Shown here: positions 1-9,569 of the stretch, piece after piece
How the letters are laid out: every line of letters starts with the position of its first letter
How positions within the stretch are numbered: the stretch's first letter is position 1
From: Clostridia bacterium
Lineage (GTDB): Bacteria; Bacillota; Clostridia; Oscillospirales; Acutalibacteraceae
NCBI GenBank assembly: GCA_017516745.1
Contig: JAFXBF010000003.1
Coordinates: 62,001 to 126,000 of the forward strand
Direction: 5' to 3'
DNA length: 64,000 bases
The notes under the pieces: model-generated
What the model saw: the letters and a program-made list of their open reading frames with translations, nothing else
Told to the model about the DNA's origin: nothing
Database searches by the model: none
Made by a program: the position numbers and the translations under genes

Positions 1-270
1 ACAGATAATCAAGTTAACTATTTAAAGCGTCAAATGACCACACAAAAGTACTGGCATAAAGAACCTTTAGATGATGTTTTGAATATTCCTGCTCCAGAGA
101 TTTTGCGTGATGCTATTTATCTTTTAATTGATAATGGTATAATTACTAAGTCATCTTTTATAAATTCATCAGCTTTATCTACAAACGATTTAAAGTATAT
201 TTGTGGCTTGCCAGATGCTTTTTTCGATGAATGCGATCAACGCAAAAAGCCCGCTTTGCGATTGGTTTAA
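1..270 (+). CDS. C-terminal part of an unidentified protein, possibly ImmA/IrrE-like (truncated by window edge)
   Basis: The reading frame is open from base 1 and ends at TAA 268-270, so about 89 C-terminal residues are visible and the start is outside the window. The segment has features such as YLKRQM near its start and LDDVL and GIITKSSF later. To me this resembles the region after the zinc-peptidase domain of ImmA/IrrE-type phage and ICE regulators. No HExxH motif is visible in the part present, so this assignment is weak. An ImmA-like gene would fit the accessory context. Confidence 0.4.
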   Translation, partial: TDNQVNYLKRQMTTQKYWHKEPLDDVLNIPAPEILRDAIYLLIDNGIITKSSFINSSALSTNDLKYICGLPDAFFDECDQRKKPALRLV

Positions 271-285
271 ATTAGAAAGCCACAC

Positions 286-643
286 AATAGTAGTAATAGA
301 ACAAGAACCACAACCTGTGTTATAAAAGGCTACGATAAAAAGACCTCAGTAACCGCTACCAAATACGCAACGGCGGAACACGAATTTGGTGAATATATCA
401 CATATGTATACGAACTAACTGAAACTATCATGTGTGAGAATACGGGTTGTAGTAAAACTGATACAATAAGCTATATATGAGGAGAATGGGAATCAAACGG
501 TGGACGCAAAGTTTTTCATAAACGGAACAGAAACGAGAATTTGTGCTTGCGGTGTTGAAGAAACCCGTGAGGATGACCGTTCTGCAATAATCATAGTTAT
601 CTTTGATACGGTGTTTGGCTTTATTGTTAGTTTGTTTAAATAA
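286..643 (+). pseudogene. Frameshifted C-terminal remnant of a cell-surface protein
   Basis: Two plus-strand frames together encode the end of a typical Clostridia surface protein. The first (about 286-470) contains paired CxxxxC-type motifs and a stretch resembling the Cys-containing repeats found near the ends of such proteins (TTTCVIKGY, TAEHEFGEY, CENTGC). After a +1/-1 shift near 470 the second frame continues with CACGVEE and ends in a hydrophobic tail (VIFDTVFGFIVSLFK) at TAA 641-643. There is no start codon or RBS, so I read it as a decayed 3' end. The tail matches in style the tails of the intact surface proteins in this window. A strong terminator follows at 661. Confidence 0.6.
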
Positions 644-660
644 GCATAACACTTCAATAA

Positions 661-691
661 ACGGATCTCTGAAAAGAGGTCCGTTGTTTTT
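661..691 (+). terminator. Intrinsic terminator after the surface-protein remnant
   Basis: ACGGATCTCT (661-670) pairs through a GAAA loop with AGAGGTCCGT (675-684) and is followed by TGTTTTT. This supports the view that a real gene once ended at 643. Confidence 0.75.
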
Positions 692-857
692 ATCCCCAAA
701 TTCGGCTGTCTATTATTGGTAAATTTACATCAATGATTTTCCGGTTGCGGTATGATATAATGAAAATATAATTTTTTAAAAAATTTTCCGTTACATTTTG
801 AATTTCGGCTGACTACATAATGAAAGCAGATTTTATCACACGAAAGGAGACGGCGCA

Positions 858-1397
858 ATGTCGGTTAAAAAACAGGCTTCAGTCTTGCTGCAGCAGTGTT
901 ATGACGATTATCGGCTGAAGCTGTTTAATTACTGTCTTGCTCGTCTTTCGGGTGAGCGTGAAGCGGCTGATGACTGTGTTCAGGAAGCGTTTCTGGTGTT
1001 TAATAAACGGCTGCTTGACGGTGAGGAGTTTGAAAACCCACGGGCTTTTCTTTATCGTACGGCAGAAAACTTCGTCAAGCGCAGGCAGGAAAAAATCACC
1101 AATGAAACCAAACGCAATGTGCCGCTTGAAGCTGCAGAGGATGCGGCAGTAAGTGACGAGATTTATACTGAAACACTCGACAGTATTGATTTTGATGCTC
1201 TTGCAAAACGGCTGATTGACGAACTGAGCGAGGATGAAAAAACGCTGTATAACCTGCGGTACATACAGAACACCCGTGTTGATGAAATTGCCTTGGCTTT
1301 AAAAATTTCACGGCCTGCGGCTTCAATGAGGCTGGTAAGGCTGAAAACAAAAATAACCGATATGGTGACCCGATTAGATTTTGAGAAAGGAGGCTGA
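858..1397 (+). CDS. ECF-subfamily RNA polymerase sigma factor
   Basis: Directs RNA polymerase to a small set of extracytoplasmic-function promoters. The 179-residue length and two-domain layout fit sigma-70 ECF factors. Region 2 spans about residues 10-80 and contains DDCVQEAFLVF. Region 4 spans about 115-170, with LSEDEKTLYNLRY leading into a helix-turn-helix (VDEIALALKISRPAASMRL). The start ATG has AAAGGAGA a few bases upstream. It overlaps nothing and is followed after 5 bases by a membrane protein that looks like its anti-sigma factor, then by two surface proteins. It therefore probably controls this envelope operon, and possibly itself. Confidence 0.9.
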   Translation: MSVKKQASVLLQQCYDDYRLKLFNYCLARLSGEREAADDCVQEAFLVFNKRLLDGEEFENPRAFLYRTAENFVKRRQEKITNETKRNVPLEAAEDAAVSDEIYTETLDSIDFDALAKRLIDELSEDEKTLYNLRYIQNTRVDEIALALKISRPAASMRLVRLKTKITDMVTRLDFEKGG

Positions 1398-1402
1398 CCG
1401 AT

Positions 1403-2356
1403 ATGACTGTAACAGTTAACAGAGAAGTTTTTCTTCACCCTGACTTGATGCAGGATATTTCCGAAACGCTCTGCGATTACCTCAACTCCCTTATTGATGC
1501 GGAGCTTGAAAAGGAGAATGCAGATTTCGATTTCATAGACGAATGTGCTTGTGCCATTAACGCAATCCGTGAAGGTTTTGTTGATGCCGTTCTTCCGGTT
1601 ATTTCACGCAAAGAATTCATGGCAAAGATTGGTATAAAAACAAACAGAGTTTCCAAGGCTTTTGCAGCGGTTGTCGCTGCAGCGATTATGCTTGTTGCCG
1701 GCAATTCGGCAATTGCTGCCGCAACGGACTACAATATTATTGAAGAAGTTGCGCAGAAAATTGCTGACTTTATTTCAAACAGCGAGGACGAAACAACACT
1801 TCCGTCTCAGACTGAACCAACAACTGAATCAGCACAAACAACGGTTTTACAGAAAAAGGAAGAAGATATAACCATTGAGTTTGAAGAAGGCTTTAAAACA
1901 GAATACAAAGTCGGCGAAGCCTTTGATTCAAAGGGGTTAAAAATTTATTTACTTTATGATGACGGCAGTAAAAAAGAGCTTGAAGCAAAGAGCTATAAAA
2001 TTACCGCTTCACCGTCCTTTGGCAAAGCGGCAGGCTACGAAACCGTAACGGTAAGCTACGGCGAATTTGAGCAGAGCTTTAAGGTGCGAATTCTCAATAC
2101 CGAAAGCACACCCTTGCTTACCTCAATCTACGCAATCTTTCCGCAGGATTACGATTTCACCGCAGATGACTTGAACAATATCGATTTGAGCTTTATGCAG
2201 GTCTATGCGGTTTATAGCGACGGCAAGGAAAAGGAAATCCGCCCTGATGATTATGCGGTTGACATAACCGATATTTCAACCCTGTTTGAGAAAAAGGCGC
2301 TCGTAACGGTGAGCTTTGAGGGCTGTTCGTGCTCGTTTACCGTGTTTAAGGAATGA
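1403..2356 (+). CDS. Probable membrane anti-sigma factor with extracellular Ig-like domains
   Basis: The 317-residue protein has a cytoplasmic N-terminal part of about 85 residues, one membrane segment at about 86-107 (alanine-rich, VVAAAIMLVAGN), a Thr/Glu-rich linker at about 130-155 and two beta-rich repeats at about 155-235 and 240-317. The repeats contain YKVGEAFDSKGLKIYLLYDDG and a comparable second YAVYSDGKE block, typical of bacterial Ig-like (group 4-type) sensor domains. The gene starts 5 bases after the ECF sigma gene with AAGGAGG upstream. Placement and topology suggest it binds the sigma factor inside and senses the envelope outside. No ZAS-type HxxxCxxC zinc motif is visible, so the anti-sigma role rests on context. 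Confidence 0.65.
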   Translation: MTVTVNREVFLHPDLMQDISETLCDYLNSLIDAELEKENADFDFIDECACAINAIREGFVDAVLPVISRKEFMAKIGIKTNRVSKAFAAVVAAAIMLVAGNSAIAAATDYNIIEEVAQKIADFISNSEDETTLPSQTEPTTESAQTTVLQKKEEDITIEFEEGFKTEYKVGEAFDSKGLKIYLLYDDGSKKELEAKSYKITASPSFGKAAGYETVTVSYGEFEQSFKVRILNTESTPLLTSIYAIFPQDYDFTADDLNNIDLSFMQVYAVYSDGKEKEIRPDDYAVDITDISTLFEKKALVTVSFEGCSCSFTVFKE

Positions 2357-2408
2357 GTAATAATCACTCCAACCGATTTTTAACCTGATATTACGGAGGA
2401 TTTATAAG

Positions 2409-4355
2409 ATGAGAAATTTCAATAAGGCTGCCGCCGTTATGCTGGCTGTGTTAATACTTGCTGCTGTAATTCCGTTTAGTGCCAACGCTTTTGAAAGAGA
2501 AGGAGATTTTTACTACAGCGTTAATACGGCCGCAGGTACAGCGACAATCCGTGAATACTGCGGTAGGGCTATCGATGTAACCGTACCCGATACGCTTGGC
2601 GGCTATCCCGTTACGGCTGTGGGCAGCTACAGCTTCAGCACGGAATCGTCTGAGGCAGGTGCAAGCATAGAAAGTGTTTCTCTGCCCGAAACGGTTACGC
2701 AAATCGGCGAAAGAGCCTTCTGGGATTGCGAGGCTTTAAGTGAAATAAATTTCCCCGACGGGTTAACCGAAATCGGTGACGGTGCTTTTAAGGACTGCTA
2801 TGCTCTTGAAAGTTTTACAGTACCCAAGGGTATTACCAAGCTGAACTGTAACGCCATACCGCCGGCTGCAAGGACTGTATATTTCAACGCCGAAAACTGC
2901 ACCTTTACGGGACTTACGGCAGATGTGTCGGACTCTGAGGTTAACGGCTACTATTCCCCGTTTTACGACACGGCTGTCGAAAAGGTTGTTATCGGCAACA
3001 CAGTTAAAAAGATTCCGGATTACTTTTTCTACTCTTACGAAAACGTCAACAGGCTTGTTCTGCCAAATTCGGTTACGGATATAGGCAAGTTTGCCTTTGC
3101 CCATTGTTCGGCTTCGCACATCACGTTTTCTTCAAATCTCGTTTCTGTTGAGGAGGGTGCATTTTATTCAACGGGCATAACCCTTTCCGGCGACACTTTC
3201 CCCGACAGCCTGCGTATGATAGGCAGTAAGGCGTTTGAGAAATGCTCACGGCTTAAGCAGGTAAACATTCCTGATTCCGTGGTTTATATTGACGACGGTG
3301 CCTTTGCTAACTGCACTAATCTTCATACTCTTAAAATGTCTGCAAACGTAAAGTACATACCCGACTATACTTTCAACGGCTGCTCATCTCTTTCGGATTT
3401 CGTCTGGAACTCCGACGTCAAGCTTATAGGTTCTTATGCTTTTGCATATTGTGCTATGCTTTCCGATTTCGATTTTGTCGGTGTAGAAAAGCTGTATGAA
3501 AGCAGCTTTATTGAAAGCGGAATCAGCTTTGTTGCTCTCGGCGAAGGACAAAACGAGGAAAACGCAAAGCTGGAAACTGTTGAAGCGGCAAGCTTCAAGA
3601 GCTGCTCGGAGCTCGAAACGCTGAGCGTTGGCGGTAACGTTACAACAATCAAGTCGGAAGCCTTTGCGCAGTGCGAAAGTCTTGAAACTGCTATAATTTC
3701 AAACTCTGTCAGTAGCATTGCAATTGATGCGTTTGACGAATGCTCATCGCTTACAATTTACTGTATGGAAAACTCCTACGCACACGAGTATGCCGTAGAA
3801 AACAGCATACCCGTAAGCACGTTTGTTATTGCACCTATTCCCAATCAGACCTACACAGGCAGCGAAATTGAGCCTGAGCTTTCCGTAAAGGTTTCGGGAA
3901 AACCGCTTGAGAAAAGCACGGATTTTACGGTTAAATATACCGACAACGTGAACGTCGGCACGGCAAAAGCAACCGTAAAGGGCAAGGACATTTACAAACC
4001 CCTTACAAGTGTTGCAAACTTCACCATAATAACCGCAAGTATTTCACAGGCATCCGTTGCAGAAATACCAACACAAAGCTATACGGGTCAGGCGGTTGAG
4101 CCAACCCTCACAGTTACCTGCGGCGGCAATATTTTAAAGGAAGGTAAAGACTATACAGCAGAATACAAAAACAACACGCAGGTGGGCACGGCAACAGTAG
4201 TACTGAAAGGCACAGGCAATTATTCGGGCTCGTTGAGCGTCAATTTTACCGTTAAGCAATTAAGCTTTTTCCAACAGATAATAAACTCGATTGTAAGCTT
4301 TTTCAACGCTCTCACCGCTTGGTTTGAAGCGCTGTTCACATCAACAAAAGGATAG
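2409..4355 (+). CDS. BspA-type leucine-rich-repeat surface protein
   Basis: Secreted protein of 648 residues, likely involved in adhesion. A signal peptide covers about residues 1-27 (hydrophobic core, cleavage after ANA). From about 30 to 470 there are many LRR_5/BspA repeats with signatures such as IGERAFWDCEAL, IGDGAFKDC and IDDGAFANCTNL. Two similar domains of about 68 residues follow (starting PNQTYTGSEIEP and PTQSYTGQAVEP, with the NVGTAKATVKG and QVGTATVVLKG pair). The last 35 residues form a hydrophobic/aromatic tail (FFNALTAWFEALF). There is no LPXTG motif. GGAGG precedes the ATG. It is third in the sigma/anti-sigma operon. Confidence 0.9.
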   Translation: MRNFNKAAAVMLAVLILAAVIPFSANAFEREGDFYYSVNTAAGTATIREYCGRAIDVTVPDTLGGYPVTAVGSYSFSTESSEAGASIESVSLPETVTQIGERAFWDCEALSEINFPDGLTEIGDGAFKDCYALESFTVPKGITKLNCNAIPPAARTVYFNAENCTFTGLTADVSDSEVNGYYSPFYDTAVEKVVIGNTVKKIPDYFFYSYENVNRLVLPNSVTDIGKFAFAHCSASHITFSSNLVSVEEGAFYSTGITLSGDTFPDSLRMIGSKAFEKCSRLKQVNIPDSVVYIDDGAFANCTNLHTLKMSANVKYIPDYTFNGCSSLSDFVWNSDVKLIGSYAFAYCAMLSDFDFVGVEKLYESSFIESGISFVALGEGQNEENAKLETVEAASFKSCSELETLSVGGNVTTIKSEAFAQCESLETAIISNSVSSIAIDAFDECSSLTIYCMENSYAHEYAVENSIPVSTFVIAPIPNQTYTGSEIEPELSVKVSGKPLEKSTDFTVKYTDNVNVGTAKATVKGKDIYKPLTSVANFTIITASISQASVAEIPTQSYTGQAVEPTLTVTCGGNILKEGKDYTAEYKNNTQVGTATVVLKGTGNYSGSLSVNFTVKQLSFFQQIINSIVSFFNALTAWFEALFTSTKG

Positions 4356-4380
4356 GATTACATTAAAGGAGGTAAACTAA

Positions 4381-7300
4381 ATGAAAACAAGGTTACATAA
4401 ACTTTTCACCGTTTTTGCAATACTTGCGGCAATGCTTGCTGCGGCAACGGTTTTTACCAACGCACAAACGGCAGAGAAAGCAATATACGTTGCAGGCGTA
4501 GATGTTTCTGCAGGAGGATATTGGAACATAAGCGGTGTGGATTCGCATAAGCGTTCTGTTCTGACTGCGGCATCCTCCTCCGATTTTGACATTATGTTTG
4601 AGCCAAAACTGAATATGCTCATTCTTAACAATGCTCACCTTTTGGGCACAGGCGAAAGCGCAGTATATTTCAGAAACTTCGATTTAAAAATCAGCTACAA
4701 GGGCAACTGCTATATAGGCGAATACTGCGTTTTTTCCGAAGATGGCGAAGTTGCCGAACAGGGCAGCCTGGATTCAGCCATACGTTCAGAAAACGGCAGA
4801 CTTACCATTGATTCGGACAGAAAATCTACTCTTACTCTTTGCTCTGGCAAGGGAGGTGCGGTAGTATATGCCGACAACGGCCTTATCATAGAAAAATACG
4901 CCAAGGTTTACGTTACCCGCAATACATCCTCCGGCGATGAAAATGAGTGCGGAATTCAGATTGGCGACGGTGAGAACACCAAAATTGAGGTTTACGATTT
5001 TGCAAAGCTCACCGTAAATTCCTACTCCGCTCCTCAGAGCAAGGCAAAGTCCGTACACGGTAACACATTGGTATACTACGGTGCACAGCTCAGCACAAGC
5101 GAAACGATAAGCGGTAACGTAACCGTAAACGGCGGTACGTTTGAAGCTGCCGAAGGTGTTAACGGCAGCGTTGAGGTTTTGGTAGGTCAGGCAACCGTCA
5201 AGGGCGAAATCAGCGGCGATGTATTTTTACACGAGGATACCAACAGCTCGCTCACCCTTTACGGCTACGCAAGCGTAAAGGGAACGATTAACATTCCGCA
5301 GAACATCAATACACTTTACGGTATGGACGAAACCTGGCAGGGCGAAGCCGTCCCCATTAAAAAATACACCTACGAGGAAGGCGTTAAGGTTAACTTCGTT
5401 TACGAGCATGCGTTTATTGATGTTTTTACAGCGCCCGATAAATCATACCGCCTTGAACCGGATGAATTTATATACGCAATCAAGGGCAGCGATTTGTATT
5501 TCTACACCGCTACGGACGATTTGGGTTATGCCGATTACGGATATACGGCGGCAATAGGGAACCGGATACTTGATTATGAAACGGTTAGCATTACAAACGC
5601 AAGCAGTTTGGACTTTAACCGACACCGTTACACCCTGAAGAACGTAACCGAAGAAACGGATATAACAATATCCGTAAATAAAATCAAAACAACCAAGGTT
5701 ACCGTTGCGGGCGTTGAAATTGATGCTCAGACGGGCGATGTGAAAAACGGCACTCTGCCCAAGGGTGTCAGCTACGACCCCGAAACAATTACGCTGACGC
5801 TTAATAACACTAACATTGAATATCACGGTAAATCATACGTAATAGACAGTGACGGCGAGCTGACGGTTAAGGTTATGGGAAACAATACAATTACCTTCCA
5901 AGGCTGGTCGGGAGATTACAACGGAGCGATATCAAGCTGGAATCTGAATATTACCGGCATCGGAACGCTGAATATAATCGGCAAAAACGGTTACTCGTCA
6001 ACAGGACTCTGGGCAGGCAGGCGAGGCCTGACCATAAAGGAAACAACAGTTAATATATCTCTTGAAGCCTACAAGTATGGTGCTGAAGGTCTAAGAGGCA
6101 TATGGGCACAGAATGGTGCAAGCGTAGTTATTGATGACGGAGCAAACGTAAACATTGATGTCGGCGATTCAAAGCAGAGTACAGGAATAAGCTACGGCTT
6201 AAACTGCTATATAAATAATAGCGTTGTTAACGTTACCGTCGGCAAATCTGACGAAACACAATACTATTCAGGAGCAATTCTTTTAGGTACTACAGACGAT
6301 GAAAACAAGGATGTAAGAATTAACGGCAGACAGTGCTTCCCCGAAGGCAATATCGTTAAGATAACACCTGATGATTTTGAATTTTCTCCGAGTGAGATAA
6401 CAGTCGGCAGCAACATTCTTTTCCAAAACTGGGGATCACGCTACTCTCAGGACAGAGCAGTATACGACACCTACGAATACTGCACTATAGAAAACGGTGT
6501 TCTTGTTCCCTGTGCTTCTACGGATGAATGGACAATCCATTACGATTTCAGAACGAATACGCTTTATCTTCACAATTTCAATTATACCTTTGACAGCTCC
6601 GCCGGCATAACCGCAGACGGCAACCTTAACATTGTGCTTGTTGACAGAAACGCTCTTAGTATTACAACTGAATTAAGTTACGGTATCGTGGCAAAGGGCA
6701 AGCTCAATTTCACAGGTAACGGCTCAATGTATATCAACTCAAGCAATATGTCAACAAAGGCTGTGATGATTTACGGCGACTCTACAGCAGATAAGGGTTT
6801 TGTTGGTAAAATCAGCTACCCACAGGGCTCCAAACGCTTCGGTTCAAGATGGGTGAACAGTCAGGGGGCATACAATGCGTCATACTTGACTGAATATGTG
6901 ACCCTTTATATTGTCGGCAGCGAAAATACGTTTACCAACCAATACAAGAGCGTAACTGTTACCTTTAATTACGGCTACGGCTCCCTCACCGAAACCATAG
7001 AAACATATTCAACAGGCAAGCTCAAAGAAGCGATGTCCGAGCCGACAAGAAGCGGCTATACCTTTGAGGGCTGGTATTATACCGACGATACGGGCGAAGA
7101 AATACAGATAACCGAAGCTACAAGGTTTTCCGCCAACACAAAGGCAAAGGCAAAATGGGCAAAAATAAAATTAGATTATTACGTAACCTTTGACCCCAAC
7201 GGCGGCAGCGTATCTATTTTAAGAATTCAGGCAAACTCCTACGGCTACCTTTATTCTCTGCCTGTCCCGACTCGTGAGGGCTATACCTTCCTTGGTTGGT

Positions 7301-7998
7301 TCAGCGAACCCTACGGCGGTGAAGAAATCACCACTGAAACCAAGTTTTATGAGGACACAACCGTTTACGCACAGTGGATGCACGGCGTTTTTGTAATCTT
7401 TGATGCCAACGACGGCACAACGGATACGGAAAAAGCATTTACGGACAATTACGGCAAACTGCCTCAGCTTCCTGTTCCCACAAGAAACAGCTACACCTTC
7501 CTTGGCTGGTTTACCGGAATTGAAGACGGTGTGCAGGTTACGGGTGACAAGGTATTTACCAAAGAAACAACCCTTTATGCCCGATGGAAAAGAGGCGTCA
7601 CGGTCACCTTCGACCCCAACGGCGGCACGGTTGACAAAATCTACGACACCACAAATGAATACGACTATCTCTATTCGTTACCGATGCCAAACCGTGAAGG
7701 ATATAATTTTGACGGTTGGTTTGCAGAAATTGACGGCGGCGAAATCATCACATCGGAAACAAAGTTCAAAACAGCAACAACGGTCTATGCTCGTTGGAGC
7801 AAGCTGCCCGATGAACCCACCACCGACGAGCCGACAACAGACGAACCCTCAACCGGCGAGGATCCGACAGAACCAATTACCCCTCCCGACGACACACAAA
7901 ACGACAGTTGGTTCATAAGATTTCTCAAAGCAGTCCAAAACTTCTTCACCAAAATCATCACTTGGCTGCAAGCATTGTTCGGTTTTAAAATCAAATAA
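4381..7998 (+). CDS. Large InlB-repeat surface protein
   Basis: Secreted protein of 1205 residues with an N-terminal signal sequence (hydrophobic through about residue 28). The central part is a long beta-rich region with repeated strand/turn motifs (LTLNNTNIEY, NITGIGTLNIIG, GVKNGTL-like turns), suggestive of a beta-solenoid or carbohydrate-binding fold. Residues about 858-1140 hold four InlB B-repeats (Listeria-Bacteroides type), each with a GYTFxGW or SYTFLGWF core. A DEPTTDEPST-rich linker at about 1146-1165 leads to the hydrophobic tail (FFTKIITWLQALF). GGAGG precedes the ATG, 25 bases after the LRR gene, so the two are probably cotranscribed. Likely role: adhesion or polysaccharide contact. 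Confidence 0.85.
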   Translation: MKTRLHKLFTVFAILAAMLAAATVFTNAQTAEKAIYVAGVDVSAGGYWNISGVDSHKRSVLTAASSSDFDIMFEPKLNMLILNNAHLLGTGESAVYFRNFDLKISYKGNCYIGEYCVFSEDGEVAEQGSLDSAIRSENGRLTIDSDRKSTLTLCSGKGGAVVYADNGLIIEKYAKVYVTRNTSSGDENECGIQIGDGENTKIEVYDFAKLTVNSYSAPQSKAKSVHGNTLVYYGAQLSTSETISGNVTVNGGTFEAAEGVNGSVEVLVGQATVKGEISGDVFLHEDTNSSLTLYGYASVKGTINIPQNINTLYGMDETWQGEAVPIKKYTYEEGVKVNFVYEHAFIDVFTAPDKSYRLEPDEFIYAIKGSDLYFYTATDDLGYADYGYTAAIGNRILDYETVSITNASSLDFNRHRYTLKNVTEETDITISVNKIKTTKVTVAGVEIDAQTGDVKNGTLPKGVSYDPETITLTLNNTNIEYHGKSYVIDSDGELTVKVMGNNTITFQGWSGDYNGAISSWNLNITGIGTLNIIGKNGYSSTGLWAGRRGLTIKETTVNISLEAYKYGAEGLRGIWAQNGASVVIDDGANVNIDVGDSKQSTGISYGLNCYINNSVVNVTVGKSDETQYYSGAILLGTTDDENKDVRINGRQCFPEGNIVKITPDDFEFSPSEITVGSNILFQNWGSRYSQDRAVYDTYEYCTIENGVLVPCASTDEWTIHYDFRTNTLYLHNFNYTFDSSAGITADGNLNIVLVDRNALSITTELSYGIVAKGKLNFTGNGSMYINSSNMSTKAVMIYGDSTADKGFVGKISYPQGSKRFGSRWVNSQGAYNASYLTEYVTLYIVGSENTFTNQYKSVTVTFNYGYGSLTETIETYSTGKLKEAMSEPTRSGYTFEGWYYTDDTGEEIQITEATRFSANTKAKAKWAKIKLDYYVTFDPNGGSVSILRIQANSYGYLYSLPVPTREGYTFLGWFSEPYGGEEITTETKFYEDTTVYAQWMHGVFVIFDANDGTTDTEKAFTDNYGKLPQLPVPTRNSYTFLGWFTGIEDGVQVTGDKVFTKETTLYARWKRGVTVTFDPNGGTVDKIYDTTNEYDYLYSLPMPNREGYNFDGWFAEIDGGEIITSETKFKTATTVYARWSKLPDEPTTDEPTTDEPSTGEDPTEPITPPDDTQNDSWFIRFLKAVQNFFTKIITWLQALFGFKIK

Positions 7999-8021
7999 CA
8001 TTCTATAATGTTTTATTCAAA

Positions 8022-8060
8022 AGCAGACCGCTTCACAAATGTTGCGGTCTGCTACTTTTA
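8022..8060 (+). terminator. Intrinsic terminator of the surface-protein operon
   Basis: AGCAGACCGC (8022-8031) pairs with GCGGTCTGCT (8044-8053), followed by a T-rich run. It closes the sigma/anti-sigma/surface operon. Confidence 0.8.
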
Positions 8061-8096
8061 TAAATGAAAATAAATTCAAACTTTTATTAATTATAC

Positions 8097-8124
8097 TTGT
8101 AATTATTATACTTTGTGGTATAAT
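8097..8124 (+). promoter_or_regulatory. Sigma-A-type promoter for the ATPase/DUF2971 pair
   Basis: TTGTAA (8097-8102) and TATAAT (8119-8124) are 16 bases apart in an AT-rich stretch, just upstream of the start at 8158. Confidence 0.55.
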
Positions 8125-8157
8125 AATATCACAAAATGCAATTGGCAGGTGAAATTA

Positions 8158-9558
8158 ATGAAAAAGTTTATCAACAGAAATAAAGAAAGAGCTTTTTTGG
8201 AAAGTGAATATAATAAAAGCGAAGCTTCTTTTGTTGTTGTTTATGGCAGAAGAAGAATCGGTAAAACCGCGCTTTTAAATGAATTCAGAAAAGATAAGCA
8301 CGCACTTTATTTTCTTGCAACTGAGGAATCGGAAAACGAAAACAGAAATCAGTTTGCTTCACTTGTTGCGGAATATACCGACAGTGCAATTATTAAAGAA
8401 TCCAAATTCAGCAGCTGGGAGCCGCTTTTTCAGCACATTGCTTCCTTCAACAAAGACGAAAGAAAGCTGATAATAATTGATGAGTTTCAATATCTTGGTA
8501 AGGCTAACCCTGCGTTTCTGTCAGTATTGCAGAGGGTTTGGGACACAGTGCTGAAAGATTCAAATATAATGCTTGTCCTTTGCGGTTCACTTATTAATAT
8601 GATGTACGAACAGGCAATGTCATATGGCAGCCCTCTTTACGGCAGAAGAACAGGACAAATTAAAATGAAGCAGATACCGTTCAGATATTTTGGAGAATTC
8701 TTTGAAGGTTTGGGCGAAAAAGAACTGATAGAAGCTTATGCCGTAACCGGCGGTGTGCCTAAATATATCGAATCTGTAAAGCCTTACGGTGATATTTTTG
8801 AAGCTATAGAAAATTCTGTTCTTTCAAGAGAAAGTTACCTTTACAGCGAGCCCGAATTCTTACTTGAAAAGGAAGTTCAGGAAATCGGCAGTTATTTTTC
8901 AATAATCAAAACTATCGCTCAGGGCAACCACAAGCCCGGCGATATTTCCGCTGCACTTGGTATCAAGCAGACCAATCTTCCCAAATATATAAAAACACTG
9001 ATTGACCTTGATATTCTTGAAAGAGAAGTTCCGGCAACTGAATCAAAGCCCGAAAAAAGCAAAATGGGACTTTATAAAATCAAAGATAACTATCTTGAAT
9101 TCTGGTTTAAGTTTGTATATCCATACAGGTCGTTTATTGAAACAGACAATACCGAATTTGTTATGAAGAAAATCAAAGAAGGATTTGTGACAAATCAGGT
9201 TGGCTTTGTTTATGAGGAAATATGCAGAAGCGAGTATATGCATGAACTTGTTGTGAATGATGCGTGGGATTTTGTACCTAACAATATCGGAAGATGGTGG
9301 GATAGGAAAGATACAGAAATTGATATTGTAGCTGTTGACGAGGACGGTAAAAACATTATTTTCGGTGAATGCAAATACACGTCCAAGCCGATAGATGTTG
9401 ATGTTTATTATGCTCTTCTCGAAAAAGTCCCAAAAGTCGATTGGCACAAGGCTGACAGAAAAGAACATTTCATTTTCTTCAGCATTAACGGTTATACGGA
9501 CAAAATGAAAGCACTTGCAAAAGAAAAAAATATTTTATTGTATGGTGTTAATGGTTAA
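8158..9558 (+). CDS. ATPase of the archaeal-ATPase/DUF234 family (AAA plus nuclease-like C-terminus)
   Basis: A 466-residue protein. The P-loop is at residues 30-38 (GRRRIGKTA), Walker B is near residue 110 (LIIIDEFQYL), and a winged-helix region (ISAALGIKQTNLPKYI) lies around 265-290. The C-terminal 100 residues contain TEIDIVAVD followed by GECKYTSKP, the E-x-D and ExK arrangement of a PD-(D/E)XK nuclease fold, as in DUF234 proteins. I chose ATG 8158 because AGGTGA lies just upstream; an earlier in-frame start at 8113 overlaps the promoter. Members are common in accessory DNA and their function is mostly unknown. It is followed after 11 bases by a DUF2971 gene. Confidence 0.8.
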   Translation: MKKFINRNKERAFLESEYNKSEASFVVVYGRRRIGKTALLNEFRKDKHALYFLATEESENENRNQFASLVAEYTDSAIIKESKFSSWEPLFQHIASFNKDERKLIIIDEFQYLGKANPAFLSVLQRVWDTVLKDSNIMLVLCGSLINMMYEQAMSYGSPLYGRRTGQIKMKQIPFRYFGEFFEGLGEKELIEAYAVTGGVPKYIESVKPYGDIFEAIENSVLSRESYLYSEPEFLLEKEVQEIGSYFSIIKTIAQGNHKPGDISAALGIKQTNLPKYIKTLIDLDILEREVPATESKPEKSKMGLYKIKDNYLEFWFKFVYPYRSFIETDNTEFVMKKIKEGFVTNQVGFVYEEICRSEYMHELVVNDAWDFVPNNIGRWWDRKDTEIDIVAVDEDGKNIIFGECKYTSKPIDVDVYYALLEKVPKVDWHKADRKEHFIFFSINGYTDKMKALAKEKNILLYGVNG

Positions 9559-9569
9559 AGGGTGATTGT

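Noticed and set aside
7400..7918. 172-codon plus-strand ORF inside the InlB-repeat gene
   Set aside because: It is the second frame of the repeat region; the protein is Lys/Thr/Gln-rich nonsense without an RBS.
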